From Nonomuraea longispora (GTDB taxonomy: Bacteria; Actinomycetota; Actinomycetes; Streptosporangiales; Streptosporangiaceae), in NCBI RefSeq assembly GCF_004348345.1, contig NZ_SMJZ01000008.1:18121-82120 (forward strand): a DNA stretch of 64,000 nt, in the 5' to 3' direction. This document shows, in pieces, positions 41,465-50,241 of this stretch (positions are counted from its first letter, which is position 1; each line of letters starts with the position of its first letter). The notes beneath the pieces are model-generated. The model saw nothing but the letters and a program-made list of their open reading frames with translations, made no database searches and was not told the DNA's origin. The translations under genes were made by a program, and so were the position numbers.

Positions 41465-42418
41465 GTGACTGTGACGATTCGTGATGTGGCCCGGGCCTCC
41501 GGTGTGCATGTATCGACCGTGTCGCGGACGTTCTCCGCGCCGCACATGGTGAACGCCGCCACCCGCACGAGGGTGCTGACGGTGGCCGAGGAGCTCGGAT
41601 ACCGGCCGAACCGGGCGGCCAGGGCGCTCACGACCGGGCGCACCCACAATCTCGGCCTGATCGTGGCCGACATCGCCAACCCGTTCTTCCCGCCGCTGAT
41701 CAAGGCCGCCCACGCGGCCGCCAGGCAGCGCGACTACCACCTGTTCGTGGCCGACACCGACGAGGAGCCGGCCGCCGAGGAGGAGCTGGTGCAGGCGTTC
41801 AGCAAACAGGTGGACGGCGTGGTGCTGTGCAGCCCGCGCTCGTCCAACAAAGCGCTGGAGCGGCTGGCCGAGCGGGTGCCGTTCGTGGTGATCAACCGGC
41901 GGCTGCGGGGGGCCGCCACCGTGCTGATGGACGTCGGCCACGGCGCCAGGCTGGCCGTCGAGCATCTGGCGGGCCTCGGGCACCGCCGGGTGGCGCTGGT
42001 GGCGGGGCCCGCGGGCTCGTGGACGAGCGCGGAGATCCGCGCCGCCGCCGAGCAGGTGCCGGACGTGGAGCTCACCGTCATCGGTCCCAACGCGCCCACC
42101 GAGCGGGGTGGCTTCGCCGCCGCGGGCCGGGTGCGCGACGCGGGGGTGACCGGCGCGCTCGCCTACAACGACCTGGTGGCGATCGGGCTCATCGAGGGCC
42201 TCGGCGATCTTGGGCTGACCGTTCCCGCGGACGTGAGCGTCGTGGGGATCGACGATATCGTTTCAGGGCGGCTGAACCGTCCCAAACTCACCACGGTCGC
42301 CATGCCCACCGCCGCGGCGGGTCGGCTGGCGGTCGACCTGCTCATCCAGGAGGTGAGCGCCACCACCTCGTTGGAGACCCGACTGGTCGTCAGGGATTCC
42401 ACGGCGCCTCCGCGCTAG
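41465..42418 (+). CDS. LacI-family repressor of the sugar-acid/CUT1 locus
   Basis: The 317-residue protein starts at GTG with the helix-turn-helix TVTIRDVARASGVHVSTVSR at its very N-terminus; longer upstream frames add no domain. The ligand domain is the periplasmic-binding-protein type (LGLIVADIANPFFPPLIKAA, VDGVVLCSPRSSNKALERLA, GVTGALAYNDLVAIGLIEGL, VSVVGIDDIVSGRLNRPKLT). Four copies of one operator motif flank it: before the sugar-acid operon, before itself, and twice before the transporter, so it should regulate both arms. The inducer is probably a uronate or aldarate-related sugar. Confidence 0.9.
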   Translation: MTVTIRDVARASGVHVSTVSRTFSAPHMVNAATRTRVLTVAEELGYRPNRAARALTTGRTHNLGLIVADIANPFFPPLIKAAHAAARQRDYHLFVADTDEEPAAEEELVQAFSKQVDGVVLCSPRSSNKALERLAERVPFVVINRRLRGAATVLMDVGHGARLAVEHLAGLGHRRVALVAGPAGSWTSAEIRAAAEQVPDVELTVIGPNAPTERGGFAAAGRVRDAGVTGALAYNDLVAIGLIEGLGDLGLTVPADVSVVGIDDIVSGRLNRPKLTTVAMPTAAAGRLAVDLLIQEVSATTSLETRLVVRDSTAPPR

Positions 42419-42425
42419 CGGGGTG

Positions 42426-42446
42426 CTGCAAACGGTTGTACTAAAC
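42426..42446. promoter_or_regulatory. LacI-type operator, distal site of the transporter promoter
   Basis: CTGCAAACGGTTGTACTAAA plus C, eight bases after the LacI stop and about 100 bases upstream of the transporter -35. With the site at 42536 it could support DNA looping. Confidence 0.65.
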
Positions 42447-42535
42447 GAGGGCCAAATTCATCTGACTTCTTCCCAGGTCAGTTCGTTCAGCAGGGGAAAC
42501 GTGTCAACGATATATCGGTAACGGCCAGGTAACGG

Positions 42536-42585
42536 CTGCAAAGGGTTGACGCAACTTTCCCGCCAGCTATAGGAAAGCGCTATCC
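42536..42585 (+). promoter_or_regulatory. CUT1 transporter promoter with overlapping LacI sites
   Basis: TTGACG (42546-42551) and TATAGG (42568-42573), 16 bases apart, are a plausible sigma-A promoter. The operator-like CTGCAAAGGGTTGACGCAAC begins at 42536 and covers the -35. A second dyad, GGAAAGCGCTATCC (42572-42585), touches the -10. Repression by steric block is therefore expected. Confidence 0.6.
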
Positions 42586-42619
42586 AGTACATATCTCGCC
42601 GGAAGGTTCGTAATGACGA

Positions 42620-43594
42620 GTGAGTTCCGTCATGGCTGACTCGGTGGCGGTGAAGCCCCTGGAGGCGGTGACCGAACCCCCGCGTGGCGGCGGACACCGC
42701 TCCACGAAACGCTCCCGCCGTGAGGCACGGGCCGCCTATCTCTTCCTGGCCCCCTGGTTCGCCGGCCTGCTCGTCATCACGATCGGCCCGATCCTCGCCT
42801 CGCTCTACCTGTCGTTCACCGACTACAGCCTCCTGCAGGAGGCCGAGTGGGTCGGCTTCGACAACTACGTCAAGATGTTCACCGAGGACCCGAGGTACAT
42901 CAACTCGCTCAAGGTCACCACGATCTACGTGGTCGTCTCGGTGCCGCTGCAACTCGCCTTCGCGCTCGCGCTGGCCCTGGTGCTCGACCGGGGGCTGCGC
43001 GGACTGGCGATCTACCGCTCGATCTTCTACCTGCCCTCGCTGCTCGGCGGCAGCGTCGCGATCGCGATCCTCTGGCGCAAGGTCTTCGGCGCCGACGGCC
43101 TGGTCAACGCGCTGCTCGGAGCGTTCGGCATCCAGGGGCCCGGCTGGGTCGGCCACCCCGACTACGCGCTCGGCACGCTGATCATCCTGCACGTCTGGAC
43201 GTTCGGGGCCCCCATGATCATCTTTCTGGCCGGGCTCCGGCAGATCCCCAGCAGCTACTACGAGGCCGCCGCGGTCGACGGGGCCGGCCCGCTGCGGCAG
43301 TTCAAATCGATCACGCTGCCGCTGCTGACGCCGATCATCTTCTTCAACCTGGTGCTGGAGATCATCAAGTCGTTCCAGTCGTTCACGCAGTCGTTCATCG
43401 TGAGCAACGGCACCGGCGGGCCCGCCGACTCGACGCTCTTCTACACGCTCTACCTCTACCTGAACGGATTCAGGGACTACGACATGGGCTACGCGGCCGC
43501 GATGGCGTGGGTCCTGCTGCTCATCATCGCCGGTCTGACCGGGGTGAACTTCCTCGCTTCCAAGTATTGGGTCTTCTATGGCGACACCAAGTAG
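42620..43594 (+). CDS. Sugar ABC transporter permease (MalF type, CUT1)
   Basis: The 324-residue protein has a basic cytoplasmic N-terminus and six membrane helices (first AAYLFLAPWFAGLLVITIGP). The EAA loop is YYEAAAVDGAGPLRQFKSIT (about 214-233), the docking site for the ATPase. It overlaps the MalG-type gene by 17 bases. No ATPase gene is in the operon, so a shared MsiK-like ATPase encoded elsewhere must energise it. GTG start; an ATG four codons later is equally possible. Confidence 0.9.
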   Translation: MSSVMADSVAVKPLEAVTEPPRGGGHRSTKRSRREARAAYLFLAPWFAGLLVITIGPILASLYLSFTDYSLLQEAEWVGFDNYVKMFTEDPRYINSLKVTTIYVVVSVPLQLAFALALALVLDRGLRGLAIYRSIFYLPSLLGGSVAIAILWRKVFGADGLVNALLGAFGIQGPGWVGHPDYALGTLIILHVWTFGAPMIIFLAGLRQIPSSYYEAAAVDGAGPLRQFKSITLPLLTPIIFFNLVLEIIKSFQSFTQSFIVSNGTGGPADSTLFYTLYLYLNGFRDYDMGYAAAMAWVLLLIIAGLTGVNFLASKYWVFYGDTK

Positions 43595-44444
43595 GCCGAT
43601 TCCGGTGCTGTTCCGCCCGCTCAAGGGCGGACGGGTGGTCAAGCACATCCTGCTGATCGGCTTCGGCGTGATCATGCTCTATCCGCTGCTCTGGATGGTC
43701 TCCAGCTCGCTCAAGCCGGAGGAGCTCATCTTCCGGCAGCCCGGCCTGCTGCCGAGCGAGGTCACGCTGGAGAACTATACGGAGGGCTGGACCGCGCTGA
43801 AGCATCCCTTCGGCTACTACCTGTGGAACTCGGCGCTCATCACCGGGCTGTCGGTGGTGGCGAACCTGGTGGCCTGCTCGCTGGCCGCCTACGCCTTCGC
43901 GCGGCTGAACTTCCCGCTGAAGAGGCTCTGGTTCACGATCATGCTGGGCACGATCATGTTGCCGCACCACGTGGTGATCGTGCCGCAGTACATCATGTTC
44001 TCCGAGCTCGACCTGATCAACACGATCTGGCCGCTGGTCATGCCGAAGGTGCTGGCCACCGACGCGTTCTTCATCTTCCTCATGGTGCAGTTCATCCGCA
44101 CCCTGCCGAGGGAGCTGGACGAGGCGGCCGAGATCGACGGCGCGGGCTACTGGCGCATCTTCATCAGGGTCGTCATGCCGCTCTCCCTGCCCGCCCTGGC
44201 CACCACCGCGATCTTCACGTTCATCTGGACGTGGAACGACTTCCTCAGCCAGCTGCTCTATCTGAACAACCCGGATAACTTCACCGTCCCAGTCGCGTTG
44301 CGGACGTTCCTGGACTCTAGTGGTGAGTCCTCCTGGGGTCCTATGTTCGCCATGTCGATCATCGCGCTCGGCCCGATCTTCGGATTCTTCCTGGCCGGGC
44401 AGAAGTACCTGATCCGTGGTGTCGCCACCACGGGACTGAAGTAG
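43578..44444 (+). CDS. Sugar ABC transporter permease (MalG type, CUT1)
   Basis: The 288-residue protein has six membrane helices, the CUT1 periplasmic start (YPLLWMVSSSLKPEELIF) and the EAA loop ELDEAAEIDGAGYWRIFIRV. It is the second permease of the preceding importer and comes 43 bases before the binding-protein gene. Confidence 0.92.
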   Translation: MATPSRPIPVLFRPLKGGRVVKHILLIGFGVIMLYPLLWMVSSSLKPEELIFRQPGLLPSEVTLENYTEGWTALKHPFGYYLWNSALITGLSVVANLVACSLAAYAFARLNFPLKRLWFTIMLGTIMLPHHVVIVPQYIMFSELDLINTIWPLVMPKVLATDAFFIFLMVQFIRTLPRELDEAAEIDGAGYWRIFIRVVMPLSLPALATTAIFTFIWTWNDFLSQLLYLNNPDNFTVPVALRTFLDSSGESSWGPMFAMSIIALGPIFGFFLAGQKYLIRGVATTGLK

Positions 44445-44487
44445 TTCCCCCACCCCCCAACCCAGAAGACCCCTAGGAGGTAGAGCC

Positions 44488-45771
44488 GTGAGCTCTGGCA
44501 AGAAGATGTGGTCGGCGACCCTGCTCGCCACCGCTGTGCTGGCGGTCACCGCGGCCTGCGGCAGTGACAGCGGCGGCGAGAGCGCCGACGGCAAGGTCAA
44601 GGTGCGCTTCTCCTACTGGGGCAGCGACGCGCGGCAGAAGATGACCGAAGAGGCGATCAAGAAGTTCGAGGCGAAGAACCCGAACATCGACATCGAGGGC
44701 GAGTTCTCCGACTTCGGCAGCTACTACGAGACGCTGGCCACCAAGGTCGCGGGCAACGACGCGCCGGACGTCATCACCATCGAGATCCGCGGCCTGCGCG
44801 AATACGCCGAGCGCGGCGCGCTGGCCGACCTCGCGGGCAAGGTCAACGCCACCGACATCGACGCCAAGGTGCTGGCCACCGGCGCCATCGACGGCAAGCA
44901 GTACGCCATCCCCACCGGCGTCAACGCCTTCAGCCTCGTGGTCAACCCGGACCTGGTCGAGAAGAACGGGCAGAAGCTGCCCGACGACGCCAAGTGGACC
45001 TGGGAGGACTACATCGATCTGGCGTCGAAGATCACCGCCGAGAGCGGCGGCAAGGTCTTCGGCACGCAGCAGAGCTTCAACCCCGGTTATCTGGAGATCT
45101 TCGCCGCGCAGCGCGGCGAGAAGTTCTACCAGGGCAACAAGCTCGGCATCTCGCCCGACACGCTCAAGGCGTGGTGGTCGAACATGCAGACGCTGATCAA
45201 GACCAAGGGCACCCCCGACGCCGCCAAGAGCGTCGAGATCGGCGCCCAGAGCGTGGACCAGTCGCTGCTCGGCACCAACACCGGCGCGATGGGCATGTGG
45301 TGGAGCAACCAGCTCGGCGCGATCAACAAGGCGTCGGGCCAGGACGTCAGCCTGCTGCGCATGCCGAAGGCGGAGGGGGCCGCCACCGGCGGCATGTTCC
45401 TGCAGCCGGCGATGCTCTACACCGCCTCGTCGAAGTCCGAGCATCCGGCCGAGGCCGCCAAGTTCATCGACTTCATGATCAACGATCCGGAGGCGGGCGA
45501 GATCATCCTGAGTGACCGCGGCCTGCCGGCCAGCTCCAAGGTCCTCGCGGCGGTCAAGGAGAAGCTGCCGGAGACCGACATCAAGACGCTCGACTTCATC
45601 GACGAGGTCAGGAGCGAGCTGTCGGACCCGCCGGCCGCGCCGCCCAAGGGCGCCAGCGGCATGGAAGACATCCTGACGCGGTACTCCGAGGAGATCCTGT
45701 TCGGCAGGATGACCCCCGACGACGCCGCACAGAAGTTCCTGACCGAGGCCAACGCCTCGATCGCGGGCTGA
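44488..45771 (+). CDS. Sugar-binding lipoprotein (MalE-like, CUT1)
   Basis: The 427-residue protein has a lipoprotein signal ending in TAAC with Cys24, then an extracellular solute-binding domain of the MalE family (KVRFSYWGSDARQKMTEEAI, NDAPDVITIEIRGLREYAER, GMFLQPAMLYTASSKSEHPA). CTAGGAGG stands before the GTG start. It is expected to be the most abundant component, capturing the sugar for the two permeases encoded upstream. Specificity cannot be read; the flanking genes favour a uronate, aldarate or oligosaccharide containing them. Confidence 0.92.
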   Translation: MSSGKKMWSATLLATAVLAVTAACGSDSGGESADGKVKVRFSYWGSDARQKMTEEAIKKFEAKNPNIDIEGEFSDFGSYYETLATKVAGNDAPDVITIEIRGLREYAERGALADLAGKVNATDIDAKVLATGAIDGKQYAIPTGVNAFSLVVNPDLVEKNGQKLPDDAKWTWEDYIDLASKITAESGGKVFGTQQSFNPGYLEIFAAQRGEKFYQGNKLGISPDTLKAWWSNMQTLIKTKGTPDAAKSVEIGAQSVDQSLLGTNTGAMGMWWSNQLGAINKASGQDVSLLRMPKAEGAATGGMFLQPAMLYTASSKSEHPAEAAKFIDFMINDPEAGEIILSDRGLPASSKVLAAVKEKLPETDIKTLDFIDEVRSELSDPPAAPPKGASGMEDILTRYSEEILFGRMTPDDAAQKFLTEANASIAG

Positions 45772-45793
45772 TCCTTCGCATCTAAGGAGAGAC

Positions 45794-47074
45794 ATGAAGT
45801 ACGCGTTCGTCGGGCTCGGGCACCGCGCGCAGATGTACGTCGACGCGCTGCTCGGGGAGTGGCGCGACGCCGGCACCATCGTCGCCCTGTGCGACACGAA
45901 CCGCACCCGCATGGACTACTACGCCGAGCGGATCGGTGCCCAGGTGCCGCGCTTCGCGCCCGATGAGTTCGACAAGGCGCTCGAGCTCGCCGACGCGGTC
46001 ATCGTCACCACCGTCGACGCCGCGCACGCCCGCTACGTGTGCGCGGCGCTCGACGCCGGCAAGGACGTCATCGTCGAGAAGCCGCTCACCACCGACGCCG
46101 AGAGGTGCGCGGCCATCGCGGCGTCGGCCGAGCGCAGCAGCGGCAGGCTGATCGTCACCTTCAACTACCGCTACTCGCCGCGCAACTCCGCCGTGCGCCG
46201 CATCCTCATGGACGGCGCGATCGGCGAGGTCACCTCCGTGCACTTCGAGTGGACGCTCGACACCATCCACGGCGCCGACTACTTCCGCCGCTGGCACCGC
46301 GACAGGGACAGCTCGGGCGGCCTGCTCGTGCACAAGTCCACCCACCACTTCGACCTGATCAACTGGTGGCTGGGGGCGGCGCCCGCGCTCGTCTTCGCCC
46401 AGGCCGACCTGCGCTTCTACGGTGCCGAGAACGCCAGGAACCGCGGGCTCGACCCGCGCCCCGAACGCGGGCAGGGCGCACCCGGCCTCGGCACCGACCC
46501 GTTCATCCTGGACATCTCCGCCGACGACCGGCTCAGGAGCCTCTATCTCGACGCCGAGCACGAGGACGGCTACATCCGCGACCAGGACGTCTTCGGCGAG
46601 GGCGTCACGATCGACGACAACATGTCCGTGCTCGTGCGTTACACCAACCGCGCGATCATGACGTACTCGCTGCACGCCCACGCCCCCTGGGAGGGCTACC
46701 GCGTGGCCTTCAACGGCACGGAGGGGCGGCTGGAGCTGGACGTCGTGGAGCGGGAGTGGACGCCGCCGCACGCCGCCATCGACCCGAGCGCCGCCTCCAA
46801 GGCGCACGCGTCGGGGGCGTGGGAGCGGCTCACGCTGCGCCGCCACTGGAGCCGGCCGGAGGAGGTGCCCATCGAGAGCGGGGCCGGTGGGCACGGCGGT
46901 GGTGACCGCCTGCTGCTCGACGACGTCTTCCGCGGCGCCGGCGACGATCCGCTGGCCCGGCAGGCCGGCTACCGCGACGGCATCCGCAGCGTGCTGACGG
47001 GCGTCGCGGCCACCATGTCCGCCCGCACCGGTGCCCCCGTGGCGCTGGAGGACGACGGCACACGTGTTCGCTGA
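45794..47074 (+). CDS. Gfo/Idh/MocA-family oxidoreductase
   Basis: The 426-residue protein starts MKYAFVGLGHRAQMYVDALL with a Rossmann G-rich loop, and contains the EKP motif (VIVEKPLTTDAERC, about residues 94-107) and SGGLLVHKSTHHFDLINWWL with a His pair in the active-site position. These enzymes oxidise or epimerise sugars with NAD(P). The gene follows the transporter by 22 bases with AAGGAGAG. It is an independent relative of the fused oxidoreductase on the minus strand; together they suggest redox steps on the imported sugar. Confidence 0.88.
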   Translation: MKYAFVGLGHRAQMYVDALLGEWRDAGTIVALCDTNRTRMDYYAERIGAQVPRFAPDEFDKALELADAVIVTTVDAAHARYVCAALDAGKDVIVEKPLTTDAERCAAIAASAERSSGRLIVTFNYRYSPRNSAVRRILMDGAIGEVTSVHFEWTLDTIHGADYFRRWHRDRDSSGGLLVHKSTHHFDLINWWLGAAPALVFAQADLRFYGAENARNRGLDPRPERGQGAPGLGTDPFILDISADDRLRSLYLDAEHEDGYIRDQDVFGEGVTIDDNMSVLVRYTNRAIMTYSLHAHAPWEGYRVAFNGTEGRLELDVVEREWTPPHAAIDPSAASKAHASGAWERLTLRRHWSRPEEVPIESGAGGHGGGDRLLLDDVFRGAGDDPLARQAGYRDGIRSVLTGVAATMSARTGAPVALEDDGTRVR

Positions 47075-48104
47075 GCTGGCGGAGATCGCCGCGACGCAGC
47101 GCGGGCTCTACCCGGTTCCCGCGGGGCCGCAGCTGCGGGCCGCGGCGCGTGAGGCGATGGGGGTGCTCGACCTGACCGCCCGCGACGTGCGGGTCGAGCG
47201 CACCTGGACCGACGGTGACCTGGCGGGCGAGGAGCTGTCCTGGTCGGTGGGGTTCGGGCCGCGTACCCGCGCGTTCCTGCTGCGCCCGCGCGGCGCGGAC
47301 GGGCCGCTGCCCGGGGTCGTGGCGCTGCACTGCCACGCCGGGATGAAGTGGGCCGGCAAGGAGAAGATCGCCGACGGGCCCGAAGGGCCATCGCCAGAGG
47401 TGGCCAGGCTGCGGCAGGAGCTCTACGGCGGCCGCGCGTTCGCCGGCGAGCTGGCCCGCCGCGGGTTCGTGGTGCTGGCGCACGACGTGTTCGTCTGGGG
47501 CAGCCGCCGCTTCCCGTTGGAAATCGGTGACGGCCCGGCCAGCGAGGCCGACAGGTACGACCTGGCCGCCAGGGACCACGAGCACGTCGTGGCCAAACAC
47601 TGCGCGATGCTCGGCACGTCGTTCGCGGGCGTGGTCGCGGGCGAGGACCTGGCTGCGGCGGCCTACCTGCGCTCCCGCCCGGACGTCGGGCCCGTCGGGT
47701 GCGCCGGGGTGTCCGGCGGCGGGCTGCGGTCGGCGCTGCTCGGCGCCTTCGACCCGCGGATGCGCGCGGTCGTCGTCGCCGCGATGGCCTCCTCCTACCG
47801 CGACATGCTCGGCGGGCACGTCGCCAAGCACACCTGGATGCTCTTCCCGCCCGGCCTGCCCCGCCTGGGCGACTGGCCCGACCTGGTGGCCGCCCGCGCG
47901 CCCGAACCTCTCATGGTGCAGTACGCCCTGCGCGACGAGCTGTTCCCCGAGACGGGCATGCGGCGCGCCCACGCCACGATCGGCGAACACTACCGCGACG
48001 CACCGGGGTGCTACGAGGCGGTGTTCGCCGACGTGCCGCACAGCTTCGACGTGCCCATGCAGGAGCAGGCCTTCGACTGGCTGGTCCGCCACCTGGCGGG
48101 CTGA
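47064..48104 (+). CDS. Alpha/beta hydrolase (dienelactone-hydrolase/acetyl-xylan-esterase-like)
   Basis: The 346-residue cytoplasmic protein starts at GTG inside the end of the previous gene (MFAELAEIAATQRG). Motifs are GVVALHCHAGMKW, the nucleophile elbow GVSGGG (Ser in VGCAGVSGGGLRSALLGAFD) and a C-terminal His in DVPHSFDVPMQEQAF, with an acid in YALRDELFPETG. The type matches intracellular esterases in sugar loci, where removal of an acyl group or opening of a lactone would fit. Last gene of the plus-strand arm, followed by a terminator-like hairpin. Confidence 0.85.
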   Translation: MFAELAEIAATQRGLYPVPAGPQLRAAAREAMGVLDLTARDVRVERTWTDGDLAGEELSWSVGFGPRTRAFLLRPRGADGPLPGVVALHCHAGMKWAGKEKIADGPEGPSPEVARLRQELYGGRAFAGELARRGFVVLAHDVFVWGSRRFPLEIGDGPASEADRYDLAARDHEHVVAKHCAMLGTSFAGVVAGEDLAAAAYLRSRPDVGPVGCAGVSGGGLRSALLGAFDPRMRAVVVAAMASSYRDMLGGHVAKHTWMLFPPGLPRLGDWPDLVAARAPEPLMVQYALRDELFPETGMRRAHATIGEHYRDAPGCYEAVFADVPHSFDVPMQEQAFDWLVRHLAG

Positions 48105-48110
48105 CGGACG

Positions 48111-48140
48111 GCCGCCGCCCGGCCTGCCACGGGCGGCGGC
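48111..48140. terminator. Bidirectional terminator between convergent operons
   Basis: GCCGCCGCCCG and CGGGCGGCGGC form a perfect 11-bp stem with an 8-base loop, between the hydrolase stop and the convergent solute-binding-protein stop. Confidence 0.7.
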
Positions 48141-48159
48141 GCTCCTTCCACAAGCGGCG

Positions 48160-49944
48160 CTAGTCGGACTTCTTCCAGGTGGCGACGAGTTTGTCGTAGT
48201 CGAGCGTCTCGGGCTTGCCGCGCTCGTCGGCCAGCTTCGGCGCGGGGGCGCCGGGCTGGTCGTACCAGTACTGGGCGTCGCGTTCGGGGTTCAGCTTCGG
48301 CGCGCACTGGCCGCCGTAGCCCTCCCGCTCACGCGAGAGCCGCTCCAGCCGGGACAGGATGTCGTCCTGCTGCTTGGCCAGGTTGTCCATCGACTGCTGC
48401 GCCGTGGTCTCGCCGGTCACGGCCGTGGCCACGTTCTGCCACCACAGCTGGGCCAGTTTCGGGTAGTCGGGCACGTTCGTGCCGGTCGGGGTCCACTGCT
48501 TGCGGGCGGGCGAGCCGTAGAACTCGATGAGCCCGCCGTAGTTCTCGGCGTTGTCGGCGAAGTGGTCGCTCCTGATGTCGGAGTCGCGGATGAACGTCAG
48601 CCCCACGATCGACTTCTTCAGCGACACCGTCTTCGACGTCACGAACTGCGCGTACAGCCAGGCGGCCGCCCTGCGGTCCTCCGGCGTGCTCTTCAGCAGC
48701 GTCCACGAGCCCGCGTCCTGGTAGCCGAGCTTGTTGCCGTCCTTCCAGTACGCCCCGTGCGGGCTCGGCGCGATGCGCCACTTGGGCGTGCCGTCCTTGT
48801 TGACCACCGACAGCCCCGGTTTGGTCATGTCGGCGGTGAACGAGGTGTACCAGAAGATCTGCTGGGCGATGTGGCCCTGGGCGGGGACCGGGCCGGCCTC
48901 GCTGAAGTTCATGCCCGCGGCTTCCTTGGGGGCGTACTTCTTGAGCCAGTCGACGTACTTGGTGAGCGCGTAGACCGCCGCGGGGCCGTTGGTGTCGCCG
49001 CCGCGCGTGACGGACGAGCCGACCGGGCGGCAGTTCTCGACCCTGATGCCCCAGTCGTCCACCGGCAGGCCGTTGGGGATGCCGGGGTCGCCGTTGCCCG
49101 CCATGGACAACCACGAGTCGGTGAAGCGCCAGCCCAGCGACGGGTCCTTGCGGCCGTAGTCCATGTGGCCGTAGACCTTCTTGCCGTCGATGGTGCCGTC
49201 GTCGTTGACCTTGTTGGTGAAGAAGTCGGCGATGTCCTCGTAGGCCGCCCAATTGACCGGCACGCCGAGGTCGTAGCCGTAGGCGTCCTTGAACTGCTTC
49301 TTGATGTCGGGGTCGGTGAACCAGTCGTAGCGGAACCAGTAGAGGTTGGCGAACTGCTGGTCGGGCAGCTGGTAGATCTTCTTGTCCGGGCCGGTGGTGA
49401 AGCTGATGCCGATGAAGTCGTCGAGGTCGAGCGTGGGAGAGGTGACGTTCTTGCCCTCGCCGGCCATGTAGTCCGACAGCGGGAGCACGTAGTCGCCGCG
49501 CGAGTGGGTGCCGATGAGGTCGGAGTCGTTGACGTAGGCGTCGTAGATGTTCTGGTCGCCCTGGATCTGGGTCTGCAGCTTCTCGATGACGTCACCCTCC
49601 TGGATCAGATCGTGCTTGATCCTGATCCCGGTGATCTCGGTGAACGCCTTGGCGAGCTGGCGTGACTCGTACTCGTGCGTGGTGATCGTCTCGGAGACCA
49701 CGTTGATCTGCATGCCGCGGTACGGTGCCGCGGCCTTCATGAACCACTCCATCTCGGCGAGCTGCTCGTCCCTGCTCAGCGTGCTCGGGGTGAACTCCTC
49801 CGACACCCACCGCTGGGCGGCGGCCCTGCCGTCGGCCTCCTTGAAGTCGCTCGTGGGCTTGTCCGCGCCCTGCGTGCAGCCGGCCACCACCAGGAGGAGC
49901 GCCGCCGCCCCCATGGTCGCGGACCTCGTCGTCCGTCGCCTCAT
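48160..49944 (-). CDS. glpV: Solute-binding lipoprotein of a Glp-type (glycerol-like) ABC importer
   Basis: The 594-residue lipoprotein has a signal ending in VVAGC (Cys23). It is much longer than usual MalE proteins (about 420) and contains features I associate with the GlpV group (FMKAAAPYRGMQINVVSETI, YDAYVNDSDLIGTHSRGDYV, YELPDQ-like YQLPDQQFANLYWFRYDWF). It is the last gene of an operon whose order equals rhizobial glpSTPQUV. Glycerol or a related polyol is the likely substrate, inferred from that order. Confidence 0.82.
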   Translation of the reverse strand: MRRRTTRSATMGAAALLLVVAGCTQGADKPTSDFKEADGRAAAQRWVSEEFTPSTLSRDEQLAEMEWFMKAAAPYRGMQINVVSETITTHEYESRQLAKAFTEITGIRIKHDLIQEGDVIEKLQTQIQGDQNIYDAYVNDSDLIGTHSRGDYVLPLSDYMAGEGKNVTSPTLDLDDFIGISFTTGPDKKIYQLPDQQFANLYWFRYDWFTDPDIKKQFKDAYGYDLGVPVNWAAYEDIADFFTNKVNDDGTIDGKKVYGHMDYGRKDPSLGWRFTDSWLSMAGNGDPGIPNGLPVDDWGIRVENCRPVGSSVTRGGDTNGPAAVYALTKYVDWLKKYAPKEAAGMNFSEAGPVPAQGHIAQQIFWYTSFTADMTKPGLSVVNKDGTPKWRIAPSPHGAYWKDGNKLGYQDAGSWTLLKSTPEDRRAAAWLYAQFVTSKTVSLKKSIVGLTFIRDSDIRSDHFADNAENYGGLIEFYGSPARKQWTPTGTNVPDYPKLAQLWWQNVATAVTGETTAQQSMDNLAKQQDDILSRLERLSREREGYGGQCAPKLNPERDAQYWYDQPGAPAPKLADERGKPETLDYDKLVATWKKSD

Positions 49945-49963
49945 CGCTTTGACTCCCTTTCCG

Positions 49964-50239
49964 TTAGCCCCATATGCCGATCACGACCGCCACGAGCAGC
50001 GCGCATCCGAGCGCGAGCCACATGGACAGGTCGGTGATTGCGATCCAGCCCGCCAGCACGACGGCGGCGCTGATCAGGCCGATGTAGAGCCGGTCGCCCC
50101 GATCGGTCTCGATGCGCAGGAAGCCCCGCCTGGCCACGGGAGGAGAGATGCGGCCCCAGATCGTCATGGCGATCAGCAGCACGGCCAGTCCGGCGAAGAC
50201 CAGGGCTGTGGGGACGGTCCAGACCATCCAGTCGAGCAC
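49964..50239 (-). CDS. glpU: DUF2160 small membrane protein (GlpU-like)
   Basis: The 91-residue protein has two or three membrane helices (WTVPTALVFAGLAVLLIAMT, YIGLISAAVVLAGWIAI, ALGCALLVAVVIGIWG) and the DUF2160 pattern around RRGFLRIETDRGDRLYIGLI. Its place between the second permease and the binding protein is a hallmark of the glp-type importer. Role in transport unknown. Confidence 0.82.
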   Translation of the reverse strand: MLDWMVWTVPTALVFAGLAVLLIAMTIWGRISPPVARRGFLRIETDRGDRLYIGLISAAVVLAGWIAITDLSMWLALGCALLVAVVIGIWG

Positions 50240-50241
50240 GG

